The notes under the pieces were generated by a model. The model was not told where the DNA came from. It did no database searches and saw nothing but the letters and a program-made list of their open reading frames with translations. A stretch of DNA of 11,783 nucleotides from Pseudomonadota bacterium (GTDB lineage Bacteria; Pseudomonadota; Alphaproteobacteria; Rhodobacterales; Rhodobacteraceae): positions 1 to 11,783 of the forward strand of contig JAKAJW010000341.1 in assembly GCA_021813645.1 (NCBI GenBank). Direction: 5' to 3'. Positions 6,024-11,783 of the stretch are shown in pieces (position 1 is the first letter of the stretch; each line of letters opens with the position of its first letter). The translations under genes and the position numbers were made by a program.

Positions 6024-7228
6024 GGCGCGTCGTCATTACCGGCGCGGGGACGGTGAATGCGCTGGCCCGTGACGTCGCCGGGACCTTTTCCGCCTTCCGC
6101 GAGGGTCGCTGCGGCATCGGCGAGCTGGAAATCCAGGATGTCGACCGGCTGTCGATCAAGATCGGCGGTCAGGTCAAGGGCTGGGTCCCAGAGGACTACT
6201 TCAACCGCCAGCAGATCGTGCTCTACGATCGGTTCACCCAATTCACGCTGATCGCGGCAAAGCAGGCGCTTGCCCAGGCCGGGCTGAATTTCGACGGCCA
6301 CCTGGGCTATGAGGCGGGCGTGGTGCTCGGCACGGCCGGCGGCGGTGTGAACACCTGGGATGAAAACTACCGGGTGGTCTACGAAGAGGGCAAGAACCGG
6401 GTCCATCCCTTCGTCGTGCCGAAGCTGATGAACAATGCCGCGGCGAGCCATCTGTCGATGGAGTTCAATCTGCGCGGGCCGTCGTTCACGGTTGCCACAG
6501 CCTGCGCCAGCTCGAACCACGCGATGGGGCTGGCGTTCCAGATGATCCGCACGGGCATGGCCAAGACCATCGTCACGGGCGGTTCCGAATCCATGCTCTG
6601 CTTCGGCGGCATCAAGGCCTGGGAAGGGCTGCGGGTGATGTCGAAGGACGCGTGCCGGCCGTTCAGCGCCAACCGCAACGGCATGGTTCAAGGTGAGGGC
6701 GCGGCGGTCTTCGTGTTCGAGGACTATGAGCATGCACGCGCGCGTGGCGCCGAGATCCTGGCGGAGATCGCCGGATTCGCGATGACGTCGGACGCTTCGG
6801 ACATCGTCATGCCGTCCAAGCAGGGCGCGGCGCGGGCGATGGCCGGCGCGCTGCGCGATGCCGGGGTGAATGGCGACCAGGTGGGATATATCAACGCGCA
6901 CGGCACCGGCACCGCGGCGAACGACAAGACTGAATGCGCGGCGGTGGCGGATGTCTTCGGCCATCACGCCGATCGGCTAATGATCTCGTCGACCAAGTCG
7001 ATGCATGGGCATCTGATTGGCGGGACCGGCGCGGTGGAACTGCTGGCCTGCATCCTCGCCCTGCGCGAGGGGGTGATTGCGCCGACCATCGGCTATGAGG
7101 AGCCCGATCCGGAGTGCGCGCTGGACGTGGTTCCGAATGTGGCACGCGATGCGAAGGTGGATGTGGTCCTGTCCAACGCCTTCGCCTTTGGCGGCCTGAA
7201 CGCGGTGCTGGCGCTGCGCCGGGTTTGA
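6020..7228 (+). CDS. beta-ketoacyl-ACP synthase family protein (FabF-like KAS II)
   Basis: A 402-residue condensing enzyme of the FabF type: it joins malonyl-ACP to an acyl-ACP, giving a 3-oxoacyl-ACP two carbons longer. The catalytic residues are all present: Cys162 in TVATACASSNHA, His294 in NAHGTGT, and Lys326 and His331 in KSMHGHLIGGTGAVE. The length is normal. The glycine-rich C-terminal motif reads NAFAFGGLNAVL, where FabF usually has a Thr before the Asn (GGTN), a mark of a divergent subfamily. The start overlaps the ACP stop (ATGA), implying translational coupling and that this ACP is the likely partner. No ketoreductase, dehydratase or enoyl reductase accompanies it in the window, so its product must be reduced elsewhere or used as a 3-oxoacyl chain. 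Its chain-length preference cannot be read from the sequence. Confidence 0.92.
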   Translation: MRRVVITGAGTVNALARDVAGTFSAFREGRCGIGELEIQDVDRLSIKIGGQVKGWVPEDYFNRQQIVLYDRFTQFTLIAAKQALAQAGLNFDGHLGYEAGVVLGTAGGGVNTWDENYRVVYEEGKNRVHPFVVPKLMNNAAASHLSMEFNLRGPSFTVATACASSNHAMGLAFQMIRTGMAKTIVTGGSESMLCFGGIKAWEGLRVMSKDACRPFSANRNGMVQGEGAAVFVFEDYEHARARGAEILAEIAGFAMTSDASDIVMPSKQGAARAMAGALRDAGVNGDQVGYINAHGTGTAANDKTECAAVADVFGHHADRLMISSTKSMHGHLIGGTGAVELLACILALREGVIAPTIGYEEPDPECALDVVPNVARDAKVDVVLSNAFAFGGLNAVLALRRV

Positions 7229-7260
7229 CACGAAGGCGTCCCGAGAGCGCGCCTTCGTGT
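7228..7260. terminator. hairpin terminator closing the ldt-lpxD-acp-KAS block, possibly bidirectional
   Basis: A perfect 11-bp stem: ACACGAAGGCG (7228-7238) pairs with CGCCTTCGTGT (7250-7260) around an 11-base loop. It starts inside the KAS stop codon and lies 17 bases from the end of the convergent ialB-like gene. The T tract is weak on both sides (CGTTCTT on the plus strand), so it may work as a terminator or mainly as a 3' barrier between the convergent transcripts. Confidence 0.65.
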
Positions 7261-7276
7261 CGTTCTTATCCGAGGC

Positions 7277-7963
7277 TTAGTTCTTGGCGGCCGGGCCGAC
7301 GCCAGGCAGGCGTGGCTTTTGGTCGGCGGCAGGGGGCGCTGCCGATGCGGCGCCCGGGTTGACGCCATGCTCTTTGTTCAGCTTGCTGACCGCGTCCAGG
7401 CCCTGAGAAAAGCCCTTCAGCGAGATCGTCAGTTGAACCGGCTGGTCAGGCGACTGGACCGAGGCGACATCAAGCAGGATCTTCTGCCCCTTCTTCATCG
7501 CGGCCAATTCGTCGGCGGTGAAGCCGACATTGGCGATGCAGCCCTGCGGCGCACAGAACAGGTAGGAATAGACCTTGGCCGGCAACGAATCGATTTGCAG
7601 CGTCACGCCGCGCGGCAGAAGCGTTTCCAGCGGCGTCACGACGGTGGCGCCGGCGACCGCCACCTGACCCGGGGCCAGGGCGGAGATGGCGAATTCGGCC
7701 ACCGAGTTGCCGTTTGAATCCTTCAGCAGCTGGTAGAGTTGGCAGGGATCGTGGCCGCCGGGCGCACGCACGCAACGCTCTTCCCAATCGCCGGAGGTGC
7801 CGGCGCTGTAGGGCGTGCCAATGGCGTTTGTCGCCGCAGCGCCGACCGGCTGGCCGAGGTCGGGCGAGCCGGCCGGGGCCGGGGTGGAGGAGGTCTGCGC
7901 AAAGGCGGCCGGCGCCAGTGCGAGCGCAACAACGAGCGGCAGTGCCTTGGTGTGTTTGAGCAT
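7277..7963 (-). CDS. invasion-associated locus B (IalB) family secreted protein
   Basis: Periplasmic or outer-envelope protein, 228 residues. Residues 1-22 form a signal peptide with an AFA cleavage site before Gln23, followed by a Pro/Ala/Thr-rich linker to about residue 50. The core shows the IalB layout: GDWEERC at 58-64, a second Cys at 74 in DPCQLYQ, LPRGVTLQIDS in the middle, LFCAPQGCIANVG with Cys137 and Cys142, then a closing ISLKGF. The four cysteines probably form two disulfides. The tail from about residue 190 is Ala/Pro-rich and probably disordered. The molecular function of the family is unknown; Bartonella IalB is linked to erythrocyte invasion, but homologues are widespread in free-living alphaproteobacteria, so virulence is not implied. 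ATG 7963 is chosen because GGA sits 7 bases upstream, the signal peptide begins there and a candidate promoter lies at 8002-8030. ATG 7975 and ATG 8011 are less likely. Confidence 0.88.
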   Translation of the reverse strand: MLKHTKALPLVVALALAPAAFAQTSSTPAPAGSPDLGQPVGAAATNAIGTPYSAGTSGDWEERCVRAPGGHDPCQLYQLLKDSNGNSVAEFAISALAPGQVAVAGATVVTPLETLLPRGVTLQIDSLPAKVYSYLFCAPQGCIANVGFTADELAAMKKGQKILLDVASVQSPDQPVQLTISLKGFSQGLDAVSKLNKEHGVNPGAASAAPPAADQKPRLPGVGPAAKN

Positions 7964-8001
7964 TTTATGATCCATCGGGTCGCGTGACGGTTTTGGCGAG
8001 T

Positions 8002-8030
8002 GCTCTACCACGCCGTGCGCAGGGTGTCAG
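8002..8030 (-). promoter_or_regulatory. candidate sigma70-like promoter for the ialB-like gene
   Basis: On the minus strand, CTGACA (complement of 8025-8030) is followed after exactly 17 bases by TAGAGC (complement of 8002-8007). Both resemble the -35 and -10 boxes. The predicted start near 7995 would leave a leader of about 30 bases before ATG 7963 and would exclude a start at 8011. The match is by eye only. Confidence 0.4.
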
Positions 8031-8119
8031 GAGATATTTCGGCGGACCGGCCGGGACGCGCGCGGATTGTCGCCGCCGCAGGGGCTGGCTGTGCCGGCCC
8101 GGAGTTCACGGCCCATGCG

Positions 8120-8150
8120 AAAAGGGCCCGGCAAGGGGCCCTTTTCCTAT
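8120..8150 (+). terminator. intrinsic-terminator-like hairpin in the divergent region
   Basis: AAAAGGGCCC (8120-8129) pairs with GGGCCCTTTT (8136-8145) around a 6-base loop, giving a 10-bp stem flanked by A and T runs. On the plus strand the tail is TTTTCCTATATTTTCTC, a good U-rich tract; on the minus strand there are only four T residues. No annotated plus-strand gene precedes it, since ialB lies on the other strand. It either ends an unannotated plus-strand transcript or acts as a bidirectional barrier or attenuator in a long ialB leader. Confidence 0.6.
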
Positions 8151-8191
8151 ATTTTCTCTCCCCGTCGGACTGGCCGACTTTTGCAACAGGG

Positions 8192-8220
8192 ACGCTAAGG
8201 CGGAATAACGAATGCGTCAA
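8192..8220 (-). promoter_or_regulatory. candidate minus-strand promoter, TTGACG-N17-TAGCGT
   Basis: On the minus strand, TTGACG (complement of 8215-8220) is followed after 17 bases by TAGCGT (complement of 8192-8197). The -35 box is close to consensus and the -10 box is mediocre. It would fire toward ialB, through the hairpin at 8120-8145. Visual match only. Confidence 0.3.
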
Positions 8221-8257
8221 CTGGGAATCTGGACAGCCCTCGACCGCGATCGATCAC

Positions 8258-8287
8258 AAAAAAGGCCGCACCGTTGCCGGTGCGGCC
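8258..8287 (-). terminator. strong intrinsic terminator on the minus strand
   Basis: Read on the minus strand, GGCCGCACCG (complement of 8278-8287), loop GCAA and CGGTGCGGCC (complement of 8264-8273) form a perfect 10-bp stem. It is followed directly by six T residues (complement of 8258-8263). This is a textbook Rho-independent terminator, yet no minus-strand gene lies upstream: only about 140 bases separate it from the start of the plus-strand YjgR-like gene. It implies a short minus-strand transcript. Confidence 0.8.
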
Positions 8288-8370
8288 AGTCAGACAGGGA
8301 GGAAGTGACGTCCCGACCGAAATCCAATCCCGGGACAATTGGAGGGTGGCAGCAATTGGTTAAGTTTGTA
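8258..8370 (-). ncRNA. candidate small RNA with anti-Shine-Dalgarno-like motifs (tentative)
   Basis: The strong minus-strand terminator at 8258-8287 needs an upstream transcript, and the preceding stretch has RNA-like organisation. On the minus strand there is, in order, a CAATTG...CAATTG stem (within 8336-8358) with a loop containing CCACCCTC, then a TCCCG...CGGGA stem, then an unpaired CTTCCTCCC (complement of 8297-8305), then the terminator. C/U-rich motifs exposed this way resemble the anti-SD motifs of alphaproteobacterial cuckoo/CcsR and alpha-r sRNAs. The resemblance is general, I found no convincing promoter, and the 5' end given is a guess. Confidence 0.3.
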
Positions 8371-8429
8371 TTCTCGCCGGGGACGCCCCCGCGTTCCTCG
8401 CAGGCGTGGCAACACAATAGGGAGAAGTC

Positions 8430-9962
8430 ATGGCGACCAGCATCTTTGTGGGTGGCGGCGGGGAGGGCTACGGCGTTCCGCAGGAGCTGTTGCTCAAGCT
8501 CGCCAATCGCCACGGGCTGATCGCCGGCGCGACCGGGACCGGCAAGACGGTGACGCTGCAAATCCTGGCGGAAGGCTTTTCGCGCCAGGGCGTGCCGGTG
8601 TTCATGGCCGATGTGAAGGGCGACCTGGCCGGGTTGGCGGTGGCGGGCTCGCCCGCCGGAAAGCTGCACGAGGCGTTCCTGAAACGGGCGGCGACGATCG
8701 GATTGACGGATTTCGGCTATGATGCCTTTCCGGTGACTTTCTGGGACGTCTTCGGTCAGAAGGGCCATCCGGTGCGGGCGACGGTGGCGGAGATGGGGCC
8801 GTTGTTGCTCGCCCGGCTGATGGGGCTTTCGGACGTGCAGGAGGGCGTGCTGAACATCGCCTTCCGGATCGCCGACGAAGAGGGGCTTGGCCTGCTGGAT
8901 TTGAAGGACTTGCAGGCGCTGCTGGTCTTTATCGGCCAGAATGCGAGCGAGATCGGCCTGCGCTACGGCAATGTCGATAAGAGCTCGATCGGGGCGATCC
9001 AGCGGGGACTGTTGGTGCTGGAGAACCAGGGGGCGACCGGATTCTTCGGCGAGCCGGCGCTGGAATTGGCCGATCTGATGCGGGTCGATCCAGACGGGCG
9101 GGGCCGGATCAATATCCTTGCGGCCGACAAGCTGATGGCGGCGCCGCAGTTGTATGCCACCGTGTTGCTTTGGTTGCTGTCGGAGCTGTTCGAGCAATTG
9201 CCGGAAGTCGGCGATCCGGAGAAGCCGCGGCTGGTGTTCTTCTTCGACGAGGCGCATCTGCTGTTCGATGATGCGCCCAAGTCCTTGGTCGACAAGGTTG
9301 AACAGGTGGCGCGGCTGATCCGATCAAAGGGGGTGGGGGTATATTTCTGCACCCAGAACCCGGCCGATGTGCCCGACGACATCCTGGGCCAACTCGGCAA
9401 TCGGGTGCAGCACGCGCTGCGCGCCTTCACCGCGAAGGACCAGCAGGATTTGCGGCGGGCGGCCCAGAACTACCGACCGAACCCGCGGTTTTCGGTAGAG
9501 GATGCGATCCGCGAGGTCGGCATAGGCGAGGCGGTCACCTCGTTCCTGCAAGCCAAGGGCGAGCCGGGGATGGTGGAGCGGACGCTGGTCCGGCCGCCGT
9601 CCTCGCAGATCGGCGCGATCGACGCGGCGGCGCGGGCGGCGGTGATGGCGGCCTCGCCGGTGCGGGGCAAATACGATCAGACGCTCGACCGCGAGAGCGC
9701 CTTCGAGAAGCTCCAGGCGCGGGCGCAGGGCGCCTCGACGGAGGCCGCGGCCGCGGTGGCCGAGGGCGCGCGCGAATACAATTCCGCCCGCCGCTATTCG
9801 GCGGAGGGCGGCGCGACCGCCCGCCAGCCCGCCAAGAAGCCCGCCCAGCGCGGCGACACGCTGACGACGGCCTTCGCCAAGAGCTTCGTGCGCACCTTGG
9901 GCTCGACCGCCAGCCGCGAGATCATCCGCGGCGTTCTCGGCGGCCTGTTCCGGGCGCGTTAG
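8430..9962 (+). CDS. HerA-like P-loop ATPase, YjgR/DUF853 family
   Basis: A 510-residue ATPase of the HerA/FtsK superclass, known in E. coli as YjgR. The Walker A motif GATGTGKT is at residues 33-40, unusually close to the N-terminus as is typical for this family, which lacks the HAS-barrel of true HerA. ADVKGDLAGL follows at about 60-69. The Walker B motif LVFFFDEAH is at 268-276, with Asp273 and Glu274. VYFCTQNPADVPD and ILGQLGNRVQHALRAFT follow, covering the sensor and arginine-finger region. The C-terminus ends in a conserved-looking helical tail (FVRTLGSTASREIIRGVL). The family is predicted to form hexameric rings and is often called a helicase, but its substrate is not established. ATG 8430 has AGGGAG at 8419-8424, five bases upstream. 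The gene appears monocistronic: there is no nuclease partner (NurA-like) or defence gene beside it. Confidence 0.93.
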   Translation: MATSIFVGGGGEGYGVPQELLLKLANRHGLIAGATGTGKTVTLQILAEGFSRQGVPVFMADVKGDLAGLAVAGSPAGKLHEAFLKRAATIGLTDFGYDAFPVTFWDVFGQKGHPVRATVAEMGPLLLARLMGLSDVQEGVLNIAFRIADEEGLGLLDLKDLQALLVFIGQNASEIGLRYGNVDKSSIGAIQRGLLVLENQGATGFFGEPALELADLMRVDPDGRGRINILAADKLMAAPQLYATVLLWLLSELFEQLPEVGDPEKPRLVFFFDEAHLLFDDAPKSLVDKVEQVARLIRSKGVGVYFCTQNPADVPDDILGQLGNRVQHALRAFTAKDQQDLRRAAQNYRPNPRFSVEDAIREVGIGEAVTSFLQAKGEPGMVERTLVRPPSSQIGAIDAAARAAVMAASPVRGKYDQTLDRESAFEKLQARAQGASTEAAAAVAEGAREYNSARRYSAEGGATARQPAKKPAQRGDTLTTAFAKSFVRTLGSTASREIIRGVLGGLFRAR

Positions 9963-10201
9963 GAGCCGACGCGACGCATCGTGATCTGCCCGGCCCCGCG
10001 GGGCTCATGCAGCGGCATGGAGCCGCCGCCCAACCGTGCCCAACAGGGCGAGGCGGCTCCGCTTGCCGATGACGGTGAGGGGCGGCGGCGACCCAGGATC
10101 GGGATCAAGGGTGGGGTTCGGCAACGACTGGCTCCGGCGCTACGGGGGCAGTCTAGCGCGGCTGCGGCCGGTGTTGCCGAAAGCGCCAAGTCTGCGTGCG
10201 G
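9963..10201. other. convergent intergenic region, no gene seen
   Basis: About 240 bases between the ends of two convergent genes. It contains the perfect 12-base palindrome GCCCCGCGGGGC at 9993-10004, which lacks a T tract on either side. I see no convincing terminator and no plausible coding frame; the small open frames here have low-complexity Arg/Pro/Gly translations. Confidence 0.5.
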
Positions 10202-11506
10202 TCAGAGCGGGCGGATCTTCAGCTTGGTGATGCGGTTCTCGCGCCGGGCCAAGACCTCGAAGCGGAAGCCGTGGAAGGAGAACACCTGGCCTTCGTTCGG
10301 GATCATCTGGGCTTCGTGGATGACGAGGCCGGCGACGGTATTGGCCTCGTCGTCCGGCAGCGACCAGTCCATCGCCCGGTTCAGGTCGCGGATCGACATC
10401 GCCCCCTCGACCAGATAGTCGCCCGAATCCGTTGGCCGGAGCGGATGATCGATGTCCGTGTCGAACTCGTCGTTGATCTGGCCGACGATCTCCTCGAGGA
10501 TGTCCTCCAGCGTGATCAGGCCGCGCAGGCTGCCGTATTCGTCCACCACCAGGGCGAAATGGCCGCGCCGGTGCAGGAACTGGCGCATCTGTTCGTCGAG
10601 CGGCGTGGTTTCCGGCACGAAATAGGGCTTCATGGCGATCTTCATGACGTCGAGCTGTTTCAGCGCCGCCAGCGAGCCTTCGGCGCCGCGAACCAGCCGG
10701 TCGACCTCGCGCAGGAGGTCCTTGGCGTGGACGACGCCGACCACGTTCTCGGGTTCGCCCTTGTAGGCCGGGATCCGGGTATAGGGCGAGGCGAGGCATT
10801 GCGTGATGATCTCGTCGGGATCGGCGTCGACGTTGATCATTTCGATCTGGCTGCGATGCCGCATGATCTCTTCGACCGTGCGGTCGGAGAGGTCGAGCGC
10901 GGCCAGAAGCCGGTCACGGTCTTCCTTTTCCACCGCGCCTTCGGAATGGCCGAGTGCGATGGCCCCGGCGATTTCCTCGCGCAGCGCGTGGATCTTGGAA
11001 TCCGGATCGGTCTTGACGCCGAACAGCGCCAGGATCAGCCGCACGAACGCCCGCACCGCGCTGACCACGGGCGAGAGGGTCAGGATCACCAGCCGGACCA
11101 ACGGCGCGGTGGCCGAGGCGGCTTTCTCGGGATTGGTGATGGCATAGGTCTTCGGCAGCACCTCGGCGAAGATCAGCACCAGCACCGTCATCACCAGGGT
11201 GGCCAGCGCGACGCCGGACTGGCCGAACAATCGGGTCAGGAGGGCGGTGGCGAGCGCGGCGGAGAGGATGTTCGCCACGTTGTTGCCGAGAAGCAGGGCG
11301 CCGATCAGCCGCTCGTTGTCTTCGGTGAGCTTCAGCGCCGTTTCGGCGCCTTTCGAGCCGCGGTCGGCCTGGCCGCGCAGCTTGCCGCGCGAAGCGGCGG
11401 TCAGCGCGGTCTCGGAGCCGGAGAAGAAGGCCGAGAGGGCAATCAGGGCCAGGATCGCCAGGGCGGTGATCCAGAGGGCGGCGTCATATGGGTTTTCGGC
11501 GGGCAT
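10202..11506 (-). CDS. CNNM/CorB-type membrane protein with DUF21, paired CBS and CorC/HlyC domains ("hemolysin family")
   Basis: A 434-residue inner-membrane protein. The N-terminal DUF21/CNNM transmembrane domain (about 10-165) carries the signature FFSGSETALTAASR at 27-40, GNNVANI at 74-80 and EVLPKTYA at 115-122. A pair of CBS domains (about 225-345) follows, with TRIPAYKGEPENVVGVVHAKDLL and then LVVDEYGSLRGLITLEDILEEIVGQI, where nucleotides such as ATP usually bind. A CorC/HlyC domain closes the protein (about 362-434, from YLVEGAMSIRDL). The family (CorB/YfjD, MpfA, eukaryotic CNNM) takes part in Mg2+ export or Mg2+/Co2+ resistance; the hemolysin label is historical. It lies 56 bases downstream of the xerD-like stop on the same strand and could be co-transcribed with it. 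ATG 11506 is the first in-frame ATG, but it has no strong Shine-Dalgarno. Confidence 0.93.
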   Translation of the reverse strand: MPAENPYDAALWITALAILALIALSAFFSGSETALTAASRGKLRGQADRGSKGAETALKLTEDNERLIGALLLGNNVANILSAALATALLTRLFGQSGVALATLVMTVLVLIFAEVLPKTYAITNPEKAASATAPLVRLVILTLSPVVSAVRAFVRLILALFGVKTDPDSKIHALREEIAGAIALGHSEGAVEKEDRDRLLAALDLSDRTVEEIMRHRSQIEMINVDADPDEIITQCLASPYTRIPAYKGEPENVVGVVHAKDLLREVDRLVRGAEGSLAALKQLDVMKIAMKPYFVPETTPLDEQMRQFLHRRGHFALVVDEYGSLRGLITLEDILEEIVGQINDEFDTDIDHPLRPTDSGDYLVEGAMSIRDLNRAMDWSLPDDEANTVAGLVIHEAQMIPNEGQVFSFHGFRFEVLARRENRITKLKIRPL

Positions 11507-11562
11507 GGCGTTGCTTGGATGAGGGGCTCACTGCCGTGTTATCGGCATCGGGGCGGCGCGTT

Positions 11563-11783
11563 TCAACCCTCGCGCCCGTCAGAACCCGTTTTGGCGAGCG
11601 GATGATGCGACAGCACCAGGTCGCGCAGGCGTTCGTCGAGCACATGGGTATAGATCTCGGTGGTCGAGATATCGGCATGGCCGAGCAGGGTCTGGATGGT
11701 TCGCAGGTCTGCACCATTGGCCAGAAGATGGGTGGCGAAGGCATGGCGCAGAACATGCGGCGTGACCTTTGCGGGATCGATCC
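11563..11783 (-). CDS. xerD: tyrosine site-specific recombinase XerD (C-terminal 72 residues, 5' truncated by window)
   Basis: The frame enters from the right edge and ends with TGA (complement of 11563-11565). The 72 visible residues contain the catalytic C-terminal elements of a tyrosine recombinase: HVLRH (Arg12 and His13 of the fragment), LLGHADISTTE with His35, and IYTHV with the nucleophile Tyr44. The stretch NGADLRTIQTLLGH and the HHP close to the end are XerD-like rather than XerC-like, by comparison with the E. coli proteins. XerD acts with XerC at dif to resolve chromosome dimers. A typical XerD is about 300 residues, so roughly three quarters of the gene lies outside. Because no ATG falls in the visible part, the frame is easy to overlook; an overlapping open frame (11484-11756, minus strand) is a shadow. 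Mobile-element integrases share these motifs, but the XerD-specific wording and housekeeping context make that unlikely. Confidence 0.88.
   Translation of the reverse strand, partial: IDPAKVTPHVLRHAFATHLLANGADLRTIQTLLGHADISTTEIYTHVLDERLRDLVLSHHPLAKTGSDGREG

Larger units (their letters stand above)
7964..8429. other. gene-free divergent region with two terminator-like hairpins
   Basis: About 466 bases between the divergent ialB-like and YjgR-like genes. No open frame here resembles a protein. It holds, left to right: a candidate ialB promoter (8002-8030), a hairpin with T tracts (8120-8150), a candidate minus-strand promoter (8192-8220), a strong minus-strand terminator (8258-8287), a CU-rich minus-strand stretch (8297-8305), a CAATTG dyad (8336-8358) and the Shine-Dalgarno AGGGAG (8419-8424) of the plus-strand gene. 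Terminators are not expected between divergent genes, so one or two small transcripts may be encoded. Confidence 0.55.

Noticed and set aside
5708..6967. Minus-strand open frame opposite the ACP and KAS genes
   Set aside because: Spans two well-supported genes antisense and has no recognisable domain.
7277..8011. ATG 8011 as start of the ialB-like gene
   Set aside because: It would place 16 non-signal residues before the signal peptide and overlap the candidate promoter; ATG 7963 has the better Shine-Dalgarno.
8217..9257. Minus-strand 346-codon frame opposite the YjgR-like gene
   Set aside because: Composition is Gln/Arg/His-rich, it has no domain, and it runs through the minus-strand terminator at 8258-8287. 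The plus strand has intact Walker motifs.
8430..9962. HerA-like ATPase as part of an anti-phage defence system
   Set aside because: The protein is the housekeeping YjgR/DUF853 type, and no nuclease, SIR2 or other partner gene is adjacent.
10196..11605. Plus-strand 469-codon frame opposite the CNNM/CorB gene
   Set aside because: Asp/Gly/Gln-rich shadow. The minus strand carries DUF21, CBS and CorC signatures throughout.
11563..11783. Integrase of a mobile element or attachment site at the right edge
   Set aside because: The wording of the catalytic motifs is XerD-like, and no tRNA, att repeat or mobile-element gene is visible nearby.

Overview
The window is GC-rich chromosomal DNA that looks alphaproteobacterial. 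The gene content points to a Rhodobacterales-like member: an IalB-family periplasmic protein, an lpxD followed by its own acyl carrier protein and ketoacyl synthase, a Tat-exported YcbK/MepK-type peptidase next to a YcbB-type L,D-transpeptidase, and GTG/TTG starts. The order-level assignment is inference from recalled gene neighbourhoods, not from any search. No prophage, insertion sequence, CRISPR array, tRNA or rRNA is visible, and the region reads as housekeeping and envelope chromosome.

Layout. (1) 1-745 (+): C-terminal half of an MFS exporter cut by the window edge. It converges on 858-1796 (-), an alpha/beta-hydrolase of the hormone-sensitive-lipase family. (2) 1918-2487 (-): Tat-exported M15-type (DUF882) murein peptidase with a strong intrinsic terminator at 1866-1891. 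It is divergent from a four-gene co-directional block, 2881-7228 (+): YcbB/LdtD-type L,D-transpeptidase, lpxD, a specialised acyl carrier protein and a FabF-like ketoacyl synthase. The synthase overlaps the ACP gene by 4 nt, and a perfect 11-bp hairpin closes the block. (3) 7277-7963 (-): IalB-family secreted protein. (4) 7964-8429: a gene-free divergent region with two intrinsic-terminator-like hairpins and candidate promoters, perhaps hosting a small RNA. (5) 8430-9962 (+): YjgR/DUF853 HerA-like ATPase. (6) 10202-11506 (-): CNNM/CorB-type membrane protein with CBS and CorC domains. (7) 11563-11783 (-): C-terminal end of a XerD-type tyrosine recombinase, cut by the right edge.

How the genes fit together. 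The central 1.9-7.2 kb is an envelope locus. The L,D-transpeptidase is predicted to make 3-3 (mDAP-mDAP) peptidoglycan cross-links, and the divergent MepK-like enzyme belongs to a family that cuts them. The same transcription unit as the transpeptidase carries the lipid A N-acyltransferase LpxD plus an ACP and a condensing enzyme that could provide a dedicated acyl donor. This PG/lipid A operon is the most interesting feature. The second is the hairpin-rich intergenic region at 7964-8429. I see no convincing evidence of a wholly new system.
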